A stretch of DNA of 64,000 bases from Galerina marginata (taxonomy: Eukaryota > Basidiomycota > Agaricomycetes > Agaricales > Galerinaceae): assembly GCA_023014335.1 (NCBI GenBank), contig JAECYW010000035.1:124001-188000 (forward strand), in the 5' to 3' direction. Below, one piece after another: positions 34,751-48,117 of this stretch. The translations under genes were made by a program, and so were the position numbers. Each line of letters begins with the position of its first letter. Position 1 is the first letter of the stretch. The notes under the pieces are model-generated. The model was given only the letters and a program-made list of their open reading frames with translations. It was not told the origin of the DNA and did not search any database.

Positions 34751-36985
34751 TTGAGGCCCATAGGCCCCAAATCCTGTCACATCCACCTAGCTTTGCAGCC
34801 GCGTAGCAGACGCAAGGTCAGTATTTCGTCATTTCCTACATCAAAAGTCCTTTGCTCACTTCTTTCCCTAGCCCTCTCGTTCTCCGTCCCAGTCCCACAA
34901 TCCCATCCCGAACCAAACCGAAGCCGGCGCTTTCCCCCAACATTGCCTACGCCATGCCTCGTTATCGTGTTGTGTACGCCGGGCTATACGCAACGCGAAC
35001 GATGGACTCAACGAACGAGCCAAACAATTCTATTCACTCGCTATCGCCGCGCTGATAGTTCGCAAAATCCACGCTGGGGGGTTGAGTCCATTCAAAACCT
35101 GGTAAGTGTATTATTTCGAGGATATTGCTTTCATTTACTCACTTTCTATAGACTCCATCTTTGCACATAGACGAGCTTGAAGAAGTCATCGAGAACGACC
35201 CCGACCGACTCATTTGCCCGAAGCACAATCGTCGCGGAATGCTCAGTAACTCCAAAGACCGAGGAGCCGCCTCGACAATGGTACACACCCCCTGCACGAC
35301 GAGTGCGAATACTGCGAATACGACGAGGCACGCTGTGGGTCCCAAGACTCTGTAAATCAGAGGTTAGTTCAAGTTTCAGAGTATTTCTTCATTTTTACTT
35401 ACTTTCCGTAGCTTCCTGGACTCGGCGGCGGGAATTCGAAAATAACGACTTACCAACCCACCCGCGCCGCCCTGGAATTCTAAAACCCAACCACGACCTT
35501 TCTCATCGCCTACCGCCTCCACGGATGTCTGTTCCGGCCCCTCGTGTTCTTGCGATGCCGAGATGACACGGACAACGAGCCTGCGCTGTTCCAACGAACA
35601 GCCGCGCGAAGCACGAGCGCGGTCAACGAAGACTCGTCCATGGATTGCTTGCATTTCAAGCACCGGCGACTCGAGAAGCAGCAGCAGGGCGGCCACCCCT
35701 CATGCAGCTACTCTTCTGACGAACCGCGAAACGAAGGAGATGGATAAGGGAGGGTTTGGGCTCGAAGGAGGATTGGAAAACTTACCAACCTGCCTCAATG
35801 CATCCGGCTCTTCCTTTCTCCTTTCTCCTTCTTCCATCTCCCTCGCCCCTCGCCCGTTCTCCTTCGTTCGACCGCTCGGGATTCCCAGACCGACACGGAC
35901 AAAGTCCTCCCACAGTCCCAATGTCGCTGCTTCTAAACACCGGCGTTTCGCATTTCGCAGCCTGCAGCCCATCCTCAACACATCCGCCCGCACCCACACC
36001 TACCCAACGGATTCGGACCCAGACCCAGGATTTCGCGAGTTGGTACGTCCTCCGCCGTCCCAACCTCCAACTTCCCGCGCTGTCTTTAACTCCTCGTCGT
36101 TCGCAGGCCTCAGCACCTCCGCATCCACGCCGACCCCCAGGATCTCCGACCACGCGAGGACGGACGACGACGATGGGCGATAGGTAGCGGCGGGACGACT
36201 GGATAGTCGAGACCGCCAGCCGCGTCGTCTGTTGGAGGTGCATGAGCTGGGTACGTCCTCCTCCTTCTCCTCTTCACATCCTTCTAACCCGGCCTGTGCT
36301 CACAGCACCAACACCCAACCCGCACCCCAGTTCTCCGCGCCTCCAGCTCCAGCTTCGGCTGCCGAACGAACGAACAAGGGGGGGCGATATCGAGACGCGA
36401 AGGCAACGACGGCGACTACTGGAAATAGTCGAGACCGCCGTCCGCCCATCGACTGGATCGCGGGAGGTGCTGGCGGTGCGCCACGACAATTCGGAGTCGA
36501 TTTGGTGGCTGCGAGTTCCTCGGTGAGTTTCTTGATTTGATTTCGTTCTTCGGGTGTTTGACTTGATTTCGCGCAGCGGGGACGTATGCCACGGCTTCAA
36601 GTTGGAGTTGGGAGGCATCGTTCCGCATGCGAGGAGGTGGGTGACTGCTGCTGGTACTGCTGCTGTCTCGGGTTCAAGCGCAGGGTGTGAGGGTGATAGA
36701 ACGAGGTAAGCGGATATTCGTTGACGATATGAGACGTTGCTTACCTCGTTATTCTGGTAGGTTTGACTTTGCGACTATGCTCGCGGATCATCGCGCGTCG
36801 AGTCCTCAAAGGTCCAGCGATGACGTGGAGGTTGTGGGGGCCTAGATGCGAACGAGGTAAGCAAGTTTTCGAACACTCAAACAAATTAGTACTGACCTTG
36901 ATTGATACCAGCTGCCCCTCTGCCTCCTTCAGCCCTCCTGGAACTGTTGACGAGCATTCAACGAAGCGGACGAGGACGATCGCGT
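34751..36985 (+). other. GC-rich exon-like fragments of an unknown spliced gene
   Basis: Short coding-like segments are bounded by plausible GT-AG introns. One example at about 34975-35095 reads RAIRNANDGLNERAKQFYSLAIAALIVRKI. Another at 35160-35350 contains DELEEVIENDPDRLICPKHN. The chain cannot be followed to a recognised domain. The layout of many small exons and tight introns resembles 15.9-18.1 kb in unit 1, so both may be remains of the same cargo gene. Confidence 0.3.
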
Positions 36986-36999
36986 AGTGGGGCTCAGAA

Positions 37000-37680
37000 C
37001 AGCCATGGTGACTACATTTCTATGTCAATCCTGGCAGTTGCCTGGGACCTGGATATGGAATATGTGGAAGCTTGCCAGGCTACCATTTTAGGAAGCACCT
37101 CAGAAAAAGGCCTGTAGGGTGCCGGAAATGCCGGGGTAGGTTGGGGATGCCTCTCGGAGGGCGGGTAGGGTGTTTGAGATGCCGAAAATTCCAGGGAATG
37201 GGGCGGGATATGGCTAGAAAAGCGCAGGGGGGCGGGGATGTACAAACACTGTACAAACAATGCACCATTTTGATCCTGGGGCATTATTTTTGCTCCTGTG
37301 CGGGATATGGGTCGATTCGCGGCGCCAAAATTTGTGCAGTGGGTTGGAATATATTATCTACACCCTATTCACCCTTTAGCGCGCGTCAAACGAGGCGGGA
37401 ATGGGTGGATTAGAGAATGAGCATTCGGATGACGCTCTATTTTTAGTTCACGAATATTCCGAAAGCGGAAATTAGCTCCGAAATCCTTTGATGGGCTCGT
37501 TTTTGCTCCCCCGTTCCCCTCCTATTCCTGTCCCGTTGAAATAAAATGCATGGTTATATTCTCCTCCAAAATGCGAACAAAATGATACTAATTTCTCCCC
37601 CTGAACCTACCTGGAACCCAAGAAATGACTTCTTAACTATCCAGGTGACACCTACACCTCATATTCCGGTTTTTTTGCTG
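37000..37680 (+). repeat. left long terminal inverted repeat
   Basis: Shared landmarks include GCTACCATTTTAGGAAGCAC (37079), a GC-rich block to about 37260, and TTAGTTCACGAATATTCCGA (about 37445). The open frame across it is mirrored in the other arm and is not evidence of a gene. Confidence 0.75.
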
Positions 37681-37689
37681 TTCGTGCCT

Positions 37690-40600
37690 CTGACTTTAAG
37701 TAAGTAGCAAAACAACAACATGTATTTCACTATGCTACAGGACACCAGTACTCTACTGAGGGGGCAATGAACAAAAAGCGGGCGAGAAAAAAGAGCGACG
37801 AGGGATAATGCGAGATGATACGATCGCCGTCTCTGGTACCCCACCCTCGAGCAGGCCACTATCCACAGGGAGCTGGGACATACACCGGAACTGACGATGG
37901 GTGGGCGTCACCGTAGACGACCACTCGAAAAGCACGGGTGGAGCTGGGCGAGTGCGTGGTGGTGCGATACGGTCGACGGCGACGGGTACAGTCCAAAGTG
38001 AACACCCACACCGCGGTGGTGACAGCGTGTTCGCATTCTCTCGACCCCCAACACCAGACACCCACAAAAGTGAATGTGCACTCGAAGGTGGAGTGCGAGA
38101 CGAAACCCCCCCCCTCGGTTCTAGAGCCACCGGTGCCATCGAAATCGTCTTCTCCGGTGTATCGAGGCCCACAAGTGACGTGGAACACGAGGAGGGAGAC
38201 GACGAGAGGTGGATGCGGTAGCAGATGGGCAGCAGTCGGTCGGGCGATAATTGAACAAACGTCGTCAGGAATGGACGACGCCTACGTTCGTATCCTTACT
38301 TCATGCCGCGTCGTCGTTGTTGAAACAGCTGGGGTGCGGCGGTCGGGTTGTTGATGCAGAGGAGCCGGTGGATGTTGGGGTGGGCAGGCATTGACGGTGT
38401 TGCGTGCACCGCAGCCTAAGGAGCGCGATATTGACGGTCGTCCGTGTTCGCCCTGCGCAGTTGGATGGAATCAGTGGATGAGTTGACTACGGAGACAAAT
38501 TGAGTCCAACGACTCGATTTGACTCGATTTGGCACATACTAGACGGGTCTCCCTCTTCCAGGGCCTCCCCTTGCGCATCCTGTCACCTCAATCCAGACCC
38601 AGATCCCTCCCGAGTCGGCCCACATCCTGGAGGAAGGGAGGGGCGCGCGACGTCAAACCGATGTCGTCGAAGGGTAGATAGTCACTAAATACAGCCTGAA
38701 TGATCAGAAATACGGTCTTTATACGCATAAATACTAACTTGCCTGTTTTATTTCACCATTCGGGGTCGGGACGGCCAAAGGAGAGAGAGGGAGAGGCGGT
38801 GGTGGTGGTTGAGGAACGAGATCAACGACTTCTGAACGTCGTTGATGGGTTTCCCGGCCGTTTCCGCAACCGACCCGATTGGCTGGGTACCCCGGACCGA
38901 GCAGTCTCCGATCCGCTCTCGAGGTTTGCAACCCCTCCGAGGCCATCCCCAGCAGATGTGAGGGCTTCATTATCAGCGGGATATGTTACTAGGTTGTCAT
39001 ACCTTACTATTCTCAGCTTATAGGTCTTATTAAGGTAAACACGATTTAGTACATTCAAAATACTGGCCATGGGCACTGAATAGACTCAATGCTAAGCTAC
39101 TCCTTCACGGAATAGACCAACTACAAGGGTAGGGGAGGTAGTAATACAGTAATTTAATTGTCTTAGATGTGTTTATAATTTTAATGCATGAGTTTGGAGG
39201 AATATATAGGCTGATACCTTGAGATGTTCTCAAGGTATGGATCAATCAAGTAGCTACACGGTGAATATCGATGGTAATAAAAAAATGTTCTTCGAATATC
39301 GTCCGAAGTATCTACTTTGAAACATGTACATTAGGTGCTCTCAGAAATGTATTTTTTTTTGGAATATATGCTTCAATCCGTAAGGTATGGCTTCTCGAAT
39401 ATGAGATACCAACACCGAAATCACCTCTCAGACATGAATACCTTTACTGCAGGTTTAAATACTCTTATTTACTCGTATCTAGTTGGTAGTATTATTTTAA
39501 ATGCTCGTCAAAACGCATTCCTCGACTAGTTCTATTTATCCGCTGCCTTCAACGTCGTCGGCGTCGATGCGCGCAGTCGCCGGACTGCCCGGTCCGCCGA
39601 GTTCAAGCCCAGCTCACGACGACATCAACCAACCGCAACCGTGCGACCTCTGTTATCAACTGCCAACACCGACATCTCCCTCACCTCTCCCTCACCTCTC
39701 CCTTGCCCCTTCGTGCCCCGAACCCCAAACAGGTATGTTTCCTTTTACATACTATCGTTATACTAATTACTAATAACTTTTATATCTGAATAGGTTCCTC
39801 CACCAATTACGAACCCACCTACCAACGTCGTGCGGCGGTCTACTCTTCGAAATGATACCTTCCGACGTCGTGCGCCCCTCCCCTCGCGATGTGGGCCGGC
39901 TCAGGAAGGACCCCTAGGAGCTAAAGGGCGAGTTGCATAAGGGGAGGCCCTGGCAGTGGGGGACCCGCCTGGTACGTGGCGAATAAGTCGTCGCCGCCTA
40001 TATACTGACATCTCAGGGCAGAGGGCACGACGTTGGGGTCATGCCCTCCTCGTAATCTAGGCTACCATGCGCATAGCGCTGCCTACGCCCTTTCCCAATG
40101 CACACCGACGCCCCCGCTTCAACGGCTCAGCCTGCAAACAGACGCCCCTCATCCGAGTCCACCCGGAGTCACCCCCGCGAGCCGAATCGAGGAAACGAAC
40201 GCGAATGCCGCCTTTGTGACAGCGTTCGCGTTCCTGGAAGTCCGCCTCTCGCTTCCCATCGGCTCCGCGACGCATGTACATCGTCTCCCGGCTCGCTGTC
40301 CATCTTAGGCGACGACACCTGGGTGGCAATGATATTATGGCTTGTCCGGATAGGGAGAAGGCGGGAGTCGAAGGTTTTCGACATTCGGCGCGCTCTGTTG
40401 ACGCCGAGTGCGTATCGCTCCCGTTCGCTTCCATTTGCTTGTGGCGACTTCGCCGTGTCTCGCGCCAAACCCAACCGGATCGCGTTACCACCACCGTCGT
40501 GTCTTGCGTTAAGCCCAGCCGAATCGTGCCACCACCAGCTCAGCGCCACTTCCCGTTGCCAGCACAAATGCTGCGTCAACTCCTCACCAACCCCGTGTTC

Positions 40601-40980
40601 CTTGTTGCTCGTGGCGACGACGAGCCCGCCACGACAGCTCTCGGACATCACGTTCCACCACCACGTCGCCACCGCCTGCGATTGCCAGCACACGTCGCCA
40701 CGGTTCGTCTCCCCACGTATCCCTTTTGCTTGTGGCAACGCCGACGAGCCAAGGGATCTCGCTACGTGGGCCATCAGTCGTTGACTCACCTGTCCTGCGT
40801 AAGGCCTTGCTATTAACTTGCAGGTGCATTCGCCCCTCCGCGTAGGGGATTGGCTGCGCGAGTCTGGAGGGAGCCACGTCATCTCACGTCGTTCCCTCAT
40901 TTTGTCCCGTTCCTTTTTCTATTGCTTAGGCCCCTCGTAGTACCTATGTCTTGTAGATTAATGAATATACATGTTATTAT
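37690..40980. other. interior of the long-inverted-repeat element, no gene recognised
   Basis: GC-rich at 37.85-38.7 kb and 39.85-40.9 kb with long but opposing open frames on both strands, AT-rich in between. A short proline-rich frame occurs at 39501-39773. No domain recognised. Imperfect repeats near 40440-40740 share a TTGCTTGTGGC or TTGCTCGTGGC core. Confidence 0.4.
39214..39238. repeat. perfect 11-bp hairpin
   Basis: ATACCTTGAGA and TCTCAAGGTAT are exact inverted arms around a TGT loop, in the AT-rich middle of the nested element. Confidence 0.75.
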
Positions 40981-40984
40981 TTCA

Positions 40985-41710
40985 CTATTTAATTGAAGGC
41001 TGGAAGTATGAGTGAGCAAACTCGAAATGCAGGGAGTTCGAGGGTATAGACGTCATTTCGATGTTTGAGAGGTCAGTTCTCAGCTTCCAGGAAGGTTTAA
41101 GGGATGAAGTTAGTATCAATGGATTCGCATTTTTTAGGAGAATAGGACTATATATTTTATTTGAAGGGGAAAGCAACGGGAGAGCAATGGTAGAGCAAAA
41201 ACGAGCCCATCAAAGCATTCCGGGGCTAATTTCCGCTTTCGGAATATTCGTGAACTAAAAATAGAGCGTCATCCGAATGCTCATTCTCTAATCCACCCAT
41301 TCCCGCCTCGTTTGACGCGCGCTAAAGGGCGGATTAGGTCCTTACAATATATTCTAATTCATTGTACAACTTTTGGCGCCGTGAATTGACCCATATCCCG
41401 TGCAGGAGCAGAAATACCGCCCCAGGATCAAAATGGTGCATTGTTTGTACAGTGTTTGTACATCCCCGCCCCCCTGCGCTTTTCTAGCCATATCCCGCCC
41501 CATTCCCTGGAATTTTCGGCATCTCAAACACCCTACCCGCCCTCCGAGAGGCATCCCCAACCTACCCCGGCATTTCCGGCACCCTACAGGCCTTTTTCTG
41601 AGGTGCTTCCTAAAATGGTAGCCAGGCAAGCTTCCTGATATTCCATATCAGTGGATCAGGCAACTACCAGTAGTTGATACATAAAGCTAGTCACCACAGG
41701 TGCTCAGAAT
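40985..41710 (-). repeat. right long terminal inverted repeat
   Basis: The reverse complement of the left arm. Best conserved at 41220-41640. Confidence 0.75.
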
Positions 41711-41714
41711 AGGT

Positions 41715-42457
41715 AAGTGATCGTTCGATGATATTAGGAGATGTTACTTACCTGTAAATCTCGAAGGGTGTGCTAACTGTCATTTTGAATTTTTGACTCG
41801 ACGGCGAAGCGCATGAATTTCGATACCATTCTCATGCTTGGGTTACTCACGAGCGTCGATGGACAAAGAAATCGGACCTCATAGAACAATTTATTTTGAA
41901 ATCTATTCTGTTCAGAAAGAACGCAGTGTTCATTCCAAATGAGGTGGAATTCTTAACATACACATATCAACAAACACGTCGCATCGTGTTGCATTGACTC
42001 CGCCATTGAGACTTTATACGGGTTTGCACCTGGGATATATAATGCGCTCAGTCCTGGTGCTATTCCCTGGGCACAGCTGAAACAACCTCTACAGCTGTGA
42101 GCTATTGACCTATCCAGATGCCGTGCCCCATTTCCATGGATTTTTCTACAACATCCCAAGCCGCGTTTTTTGTCCTTTCCACTTTTCTCAGGTTTTCCTT
42201 TATATTTGGGCACTTCCCTATTGATTGCAACGCCGATCCCCTCAGATTAGGTTAATGACCTTTCATTAAAGTTAATTTCATTGAAAGAAGGGCTGATTTT
42301 ACCTTCTTTCCCTCAGAAGCCTGATCTGACCCGAATCTTATGGTATGTGCGCTTGGACCCTTCGCCCCCTGTATCCCTTCTTTCTTTTGTCTCTCCCCCT
42401 TTGACTTCTCTTTCGTCAATTTGTGGTTTTTTTGTATTCATAATTCTAATATTTATC
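41715..42457. other. spacer upstream of HECT-like copy 2
   Basis: No gene recognised. Presumably contains the promoter of the HECT-like gene. Confidence 0.35.
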
Positions 42458-45400
42458 ATGGATAGGAGTCTGTCATGTACTGTATGTGCTTGCCCTACAC
42501 CTTTTGGCGTCGTAAGTACCTTTGACTCGCTGGTAGGCGTTATTGGTGACCCTTTTTTTGACAGGTTGGCCAGATGTGTGTCTGTGGGCACTCAGTTACA
42601 CGACATGGCAATGGCCAAGTTTATTGTCTACAGCCGCGATATTGCAGGACATCGGGTGCTTCTTTTCAGTCCAGAGATGGCGAAGTATTTACAAGTGTAT
42701 GTTACAAAAAAATCTCTTATACCCCTCACTCATTCCCTCTAGGATCAGACAGCAGCTGCCAGGCTGCCTTGTGTTCTCTGTTCCCAAGCGTACTTTATGC
42801 ATGCTTTGTCCCCAGAGATAGCTCCTTCGAATTCATCTGCTGCACCTTCAACCGCGCTCCCACCCTCATCTGCTGCATCATCATCTACAGCCCCTCCACC
42901 TTCAGCTCCTACTTCAGCATGGACAATGTCTGGTACATTCTCTGGCCAGAATACCACTCTGGAGCGCGTAAGATCTGCTCAGCCTTCTGCCTTTTCATCA
43001 ACGACGTCATCCTTTCGCCCGTGGGACCAAGACTCTTCGTTCAACAACACAGCCACCACAAATGACCGCCGCACCAATGCTGCTCAACGCCATCAGCCCA
43101 CTCCTCAAGGGCTCCCCGCACCTGCTCGAGGTGTGGCGCAGAATCCCTTACTTCCTCTTCCCACTATTGCACTTCCACGCGTTACCGGCACACGTTCAGT
43201 AAGAAATCCTAGATTGCAAGCCGGTGCCCAAGTTTCATTTTTGCGAAGCCATAAATCCAAAATCTTTGACTACAAGTTTGCCTGTGTGATTCTTCCAATC
43301 GGTGTAAGTTCTGTATTATCACCAAAAAAAAGCATTATCTGATCGATATTGCAGGTCAATGGTTTCACATCCAAGAATGGGAGTTCTATCCAGTCCCAAA
43401 GTATTCGCGCTCCCAGTGAAGGCAAATCACGCCTATTTTATACCAAAGCAGAACATCTTCGTCTCTCATTTATCTTTCGCCTACAAGCTTCCCCAGAAGA
43501 ACTTATTGTTAATACACTCAACGAATGCCTGAAATCGCACATGGACCTCTTTGAACTCAAGCAGCTTGTTGAGAAGAACCCCCAGAGTCACCTCTTTAGT
43601 CCAACATCAACTTCATCCCTATCCCCCGACTTTCCTTGGCAGATCCTGTATGCAAAGCAGACGCAGAGATCTGCACGTCACACACCAGCCCTCAATGTGT
43701 ATCCTGCAGCAGATATGAAAAAGCTGACGTTCAAAAAACTCGGGGAGCTAATGGTCAATCGTCAGGGAGACAGGCGAATTCCTGCAGTAACGATTGATGA
43801 TGAACCTCATCAGCTTCTCCTTATTGGTAAGTGGTACACATTGGCAGATAATCACATCTAAATTTCCTTTTTCTTCAGTCCCAACATACGGTATCATTGT
43901 TGGTCCTTTGAAAGGACATGAGGGCAAATTTCATGAATGCCTTTCTGAGAGGCTGTGGTTTGGCTTCCGAGAAGTTGACATGAATGAAGGCATAGACGAA
44001 GACGCTCCTACTTGTAACTCTGTGGGTTTGTCCTGTGAGGAAACTGGTGAGCGAGTTTGCAGTGTGCGTTGTCTTTTCAGATTCTTTATCATAGATCTCA
44101 AGTAATATCATTCCAGCCCTCTCTAATGGATTACCCAATGGACGAAGAATCATTCCCGTTCCACGATCAAGAACCCACTAATGCTGTTGCTGGACCTTCA
44201 ATGGTAGCTGTTGTTGACATCCCTCGCGTAGAGCCACCCGAAATTCCAATCGACCCTCAACTATTAGCACTTGAAAACAACCCTCTCCCTATCTCAGCCT
44301 CCGCTGAACCTATGGTGTTGGTGGATGAGTCCAATCAACGGGAGGTTTTTGAAGTGTTTCGGGATGCATTGGAGCAGAGTTTGCAGGATGGCGATAATGA
44401 ATCGCCTCTCACAATCACATCAACAACTACTGACAAGGCTGTCGACGCTCTTTATCCTCGTCTTCGGGCACTGTATTTCAAGGAAAGCTCCGATCCTCTC
44501 CCACCCTCAGATGACACATCCATCCTCAATCTTGATATCAAAGCACTAGATGGAACAAAAATAGTTGCCAACATGTACGTTCATTCTTAGACAGTTTCTA
44601 CATTCATATTGTTTATTTCTTATTCATTACAGTGGAGAGGCTGTTGGTTATGGACCGACACGGGCAACCTGGTCAGCTATGATTGATCGGGTTGTGACCA
44701 ATCCCTCGCAATGGATGGAGGCAGCCGATGGATACTACACACCCGTCAACATGATCCCGTTTTCTGTAACCCCAGCAGATGAAGACGACTTTGAATTCTG
44801 TGGTTTTTTATTACGTCAATCCCTTATCTGGGGTCTTGATCCCTTTCCAATTTCTCCCTTTTTTATTGCACTTGTTCTTGCAGATCTTAAAGCCGCCATG
44901 TCACCCGAGTTTATCAAGACTGTTTCACCACTCTCCGCTCAACGACTTGCAACATGGCCGCCAGTCGAAATTACCAATGTAGAAAATGGGGCTGTCTTTC
45001 TGGACTTGGACTATAGACGTGATCCTATGAAATTGCTAGTCTCATGCCTTGAGTTCACACAGGTATGTTTTTTTTAATGACCTGTGCTTTTTTAAATCGC
45101 ATTCTTTAGATTGATCGCATCAGAGCAATGCTGCCTGCCCAGCGGCAGATGATGACGCCTTTTATCAAATATGTGCACCTTTTCCGAGTCACACTACAAA
45201 GTGAAAACAAAGAAAACTCGTTGCTTGACCCGACTCATCCCATATTATTGGCATTCAAGAAAGGACTCCTTCAACCACAAGTTAAAACGCAATTGGACCT
45301 TCATCAGGTAAGTGCTTTGGTTTCTATTCTTGATGTGGCTAATTTGTGTCTTTGCTGTTCAGGTCCTTGTAGGTTGCGTTCGGCCAATTGACCTTGTTGT

Positions 45401-46053
45401 ATCTCTATATGCTGGACGCCAGATTTTCGACCCCGAGCAAGTCATCGAGCGTATTGAGGTCAAACCGGTCTCAAAAGAAGCCATTGGTTACGATGAAGAC
45501 ATACACCATCATGCTATTGTGAAGCGCTTTACGCGTTTACTATACGGTTATATTAGAGGTCTTGGTCACCCCAAAGGGTCCACAAAGCTTGGCGTCTCAG
45601 AAACCGCCATTGAATCAAACAAGGCTGACAAGTTTCTGCGATCGCAATTCTTCGTCCAGGCGCTTACAGCATCTGGATACCTACCCATCCACAATGGCAA
45701 AATCTCTGTGAGTACAAAATTTCACCGCGTTACTACTTTATGTACTAAAAATTCTTAGATCCAAATGATGAGCCTTGTGCCACCTGCTGGCTCCACATCG
45801 TCAGCAATTGTATCAAACAGTGTACGTTTCTTTACTGTATATCCTTTGTCACTTTCTGAAACCTATTCAGGCTGCGGTTATTCATACTTGCTTTTGTAGC
45901 ATGGACGTGTTCATAACCAAGCACGTTGCGACCAAGATGCTTGCTTATGAGGATGATGAAGTATCCCAAGAAACTGTTGACAACTTTGAAGACTGGATTC
46001 ATTCATTAGTATTTCCTACGACTGAAAAAAAGAACGAATTTAATGAGGCATAG
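42458..46053 (+). CDS. element-borne HECT-like E3 ubiquitin ligase, copy 2
   Basis: The same organisation as the gene at 19056. The N-terminus has Cys/His pairs (CTVCAC, CVCGHSVTRHG), then a Ser/Ala/Pro-rich linker and conserved central exons. The segment GEAVGYGPTRATWSAMI follows, then WGLDPFPISPFFIAL. The final exons contain VIHTCFCSMDVFI, with the putative catalytic Cys codon at 45891-45893. Intron positions appear to correspond to copy 1, while the protein has diverged substantially, so the copies are not a recent duplication. I did not find an internal stop in the exons I joined, but I did not verify every splice. It converges with the disrupted transposase copy 2. Confidence 0.6.
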
Positions 46054-46339
46054 CTGACATATTTTATTCTGCTGTCCATAGACTTGCTGCTTTCCGTTCC
46101 TGCTTCAATTGCATATGTTACCCCTGCTTATGACTTAAATGCTGTTATCATCGCATATTGTACCCCTACACCAAAGTTCGATTACTACTGCTACTTTATG
46201 TTAAGAATCCTATAAATGATTAGCACTATCCAAAATTTACTTGACTCGCGCATCACAAAACAAGTTTATTGGAAGATTATGGATGCAAGCTTTATGAAGA
46301 GGTCCAAGACAAGCAAGAAATAGATAAATACAGGCTATT

Positions 46340-48117
46340 TTAAATCTGTACAATTTCTGTCGCTAGAGCCAATGCATTAATCCAAGTCAATCTATTTGAA
46401 TGCATGTCTGGGGATTGGATAGTGGGTATATTCTGAAGTTCTGTATTAAAGAAATGAAGCTGGTCAGCATTAAAAGGGCAGCGTGCATCTGGAACCTCTA
46501 CATGAGAGAGGTGATCTGGATGGTTAACAGTGAAAGGATTCTCATTTTCAACTTCATTCCCTGGATTGAACGCATCGTGATGACGGCGGATTGCAGGTCG
46601 ATCCAATTCCTCCCAGTCAATTCCATATTCCTCCCCATTCACAGCATCTTCATGATCCAAATGGACACCCCGAACACCGTTTGTGACTATTCCATGAACA
46701 TACATCTGCGCAGGTGATCGGTGAGATTGACCACGGCGTGACACTGTATGGTTATTCCACGTAGCCGTCCATGTTGCAGCATCAGCATTGATCTTATCGA
46801 GGAAAAGATGATGGAGGAGCCAGATATGGGCATCGTTATCTGTGTTAAGACCGTCGTGGGCTTCTAGGACTTCAAAGAAAGTTTTCCATTTGCGGCCGAA
46901 ACCCTTGGTTACATCCACCCAAAGTCGCTCAATGCGTATGTTATGCACACTCCTAAACATCACCCATCATTTAAAAGCAGAAAGCCAAAGAGAGAAAAGA
47001 ACTTACTTCCCCCAGATATATGAACCTATTCCCCGAACCTCTTCCATGAGGGCAGCAACAAGCAGATTCTCGGTCCCATGGTCACCACGTGTACAATTGG
47101 GAAATCCGAATACTTCAGCAATGTCTTCAAAAAGATCAAGGACAGTCGTTGCACGGTTATTGTTGCTTGCCAGAATACCAAGAAGGAATCGTGAAAAACC
47201 GTCAATAAATGCATGAATGACAATTTTCCATCGAATGAGGCCTTGGATTCAAAATGAGAATAAGTTAAAAAATAAAAAGAAAAAGACTGACCATGTTGCC
47301 CATCATGGTGCCATAGAGCGTTTGGACCAGGGACAGAATATGCTCGGCGCTCAATACGGCGATTACCAAACTCATTGGTTGGAGGACCAATAACCCGCAA
47401 ATAGGATTCCTCAATTCGCCGGCGAGGAACTCGTTTACCCAAGGCCATGAGGTATCCATCAATCATTCGTTTCCCAAAGGAAGGAAATTGCTCATATATC
47501 GAAATAAGGATAGCGTCGAGTTCTTCATCTGTGGCCTGAGAAATATTGGCACAACTTCCTCTTGAATACACTCGTTCAATTGAACCGTCTTGCTGCTCCT
47601 GTTCTACATAAACCGGTGGACCTGGTTCAGAAAGGCCAAAATCCAACATCCGTCGCCGAATTGTTCACGCTCCACACTGGTACAAGGCTGCAATGTCTTT
47701 CATCGTGGTTCGACCACTGGCAAGCAAGGCAAGGTCCTCGGGTTTAATATCAACAGGTGGCCGGCCTCGCTCGCCAGAATGAACAGTGTTGCCAAGCATG
47801 ATAGGAGGCGCATCGGCTGGATAGCGTGTAGTAGTTATACCAGATTCCAGTGCGGTAACCATGTCGTTAATGCTGGTTGTGATTATGTTGACATCAGCCA
47901 GAGTTAGGATTGGAAGATGCTACAGAAAGAGTTTCAGCAAGTTTAACATATACACCGCTTGCACAAATACCTGCTGAATATTTGCCAAAAACTGCAAACA
48001 GGACCGCTTTTGCTCGTTAAGTCTAGCTGCATTGCCTTGATGCGCCCGAAGTACCGAGGAAACACTAGCGCCTAGTTCCTGAAAGGCGGTAAGAATGTTC
48101 TGCTGGACCAGGGCCAT
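46340..48117 (-). pseudogene. integrase-fold transposase, copy 2, with one premature stop
   Basis: It aligns with copy 1 along its whole length with matching exon borders. The start corresponds to MALVQ at 48117, and the same RGRPPVDIKPEDLALLASG, WHHDGQH, RGDHGTEN and HNIRIERLW motifs follow, ending at 46340. All three catalytic acidic residues are kept. A TGA at 47665-47667 interrupts the helix-turn-helix-like region just after LYQCGA, where copy 1 has CGA (Arg). One C-to-T transition explains it. The rest of the frame is open, so inactivation appears recent, or the stop is a sequencing error or subject to read-through. Confidence 0.7.

Larger units (their letters stand above)
37000..41710. 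mobile_element. 4.7 kb element with very long terminal inverted repeats, nested in unit 2
   Basis: The sequence at 37000-37680 reappears as its reverse complement at 40985-41710 with high identity near 37077-37260 and 41450-41631, fading inward. The interior (about 37.7-40.98 kb) has no recognisable transposase. Long inverted ends without a transposase suggest a non-autonomous element, for example of Mutator-like type, but the family is not determined. Unit 2 continues on both sides. Confidence 0.65.

Noticed and set aside
35563..36187. 206-codon plus frame with a second overlapping frame on the same strand and one on the minus strand
   Set aside because: Low-complexity Ser/Pro/Arg composition open in several frames; no conserved motif. 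Kept only as part of an exon-like region.
37072..37413. 113-codon frame in the left inverted repeat, repeated with near identity on the other strand at 41354-41629
   Set aside because: It exists because the two DNA arms are inverted copies. There is no domain, and the antisense strand is equally open.
40169..40900. 243-codon minus frame and a 228-codon plus frame overlapping it
   Set aside because: GC-rich sequence open on both strands, no recognisable domain, inside a non-autonomous element.
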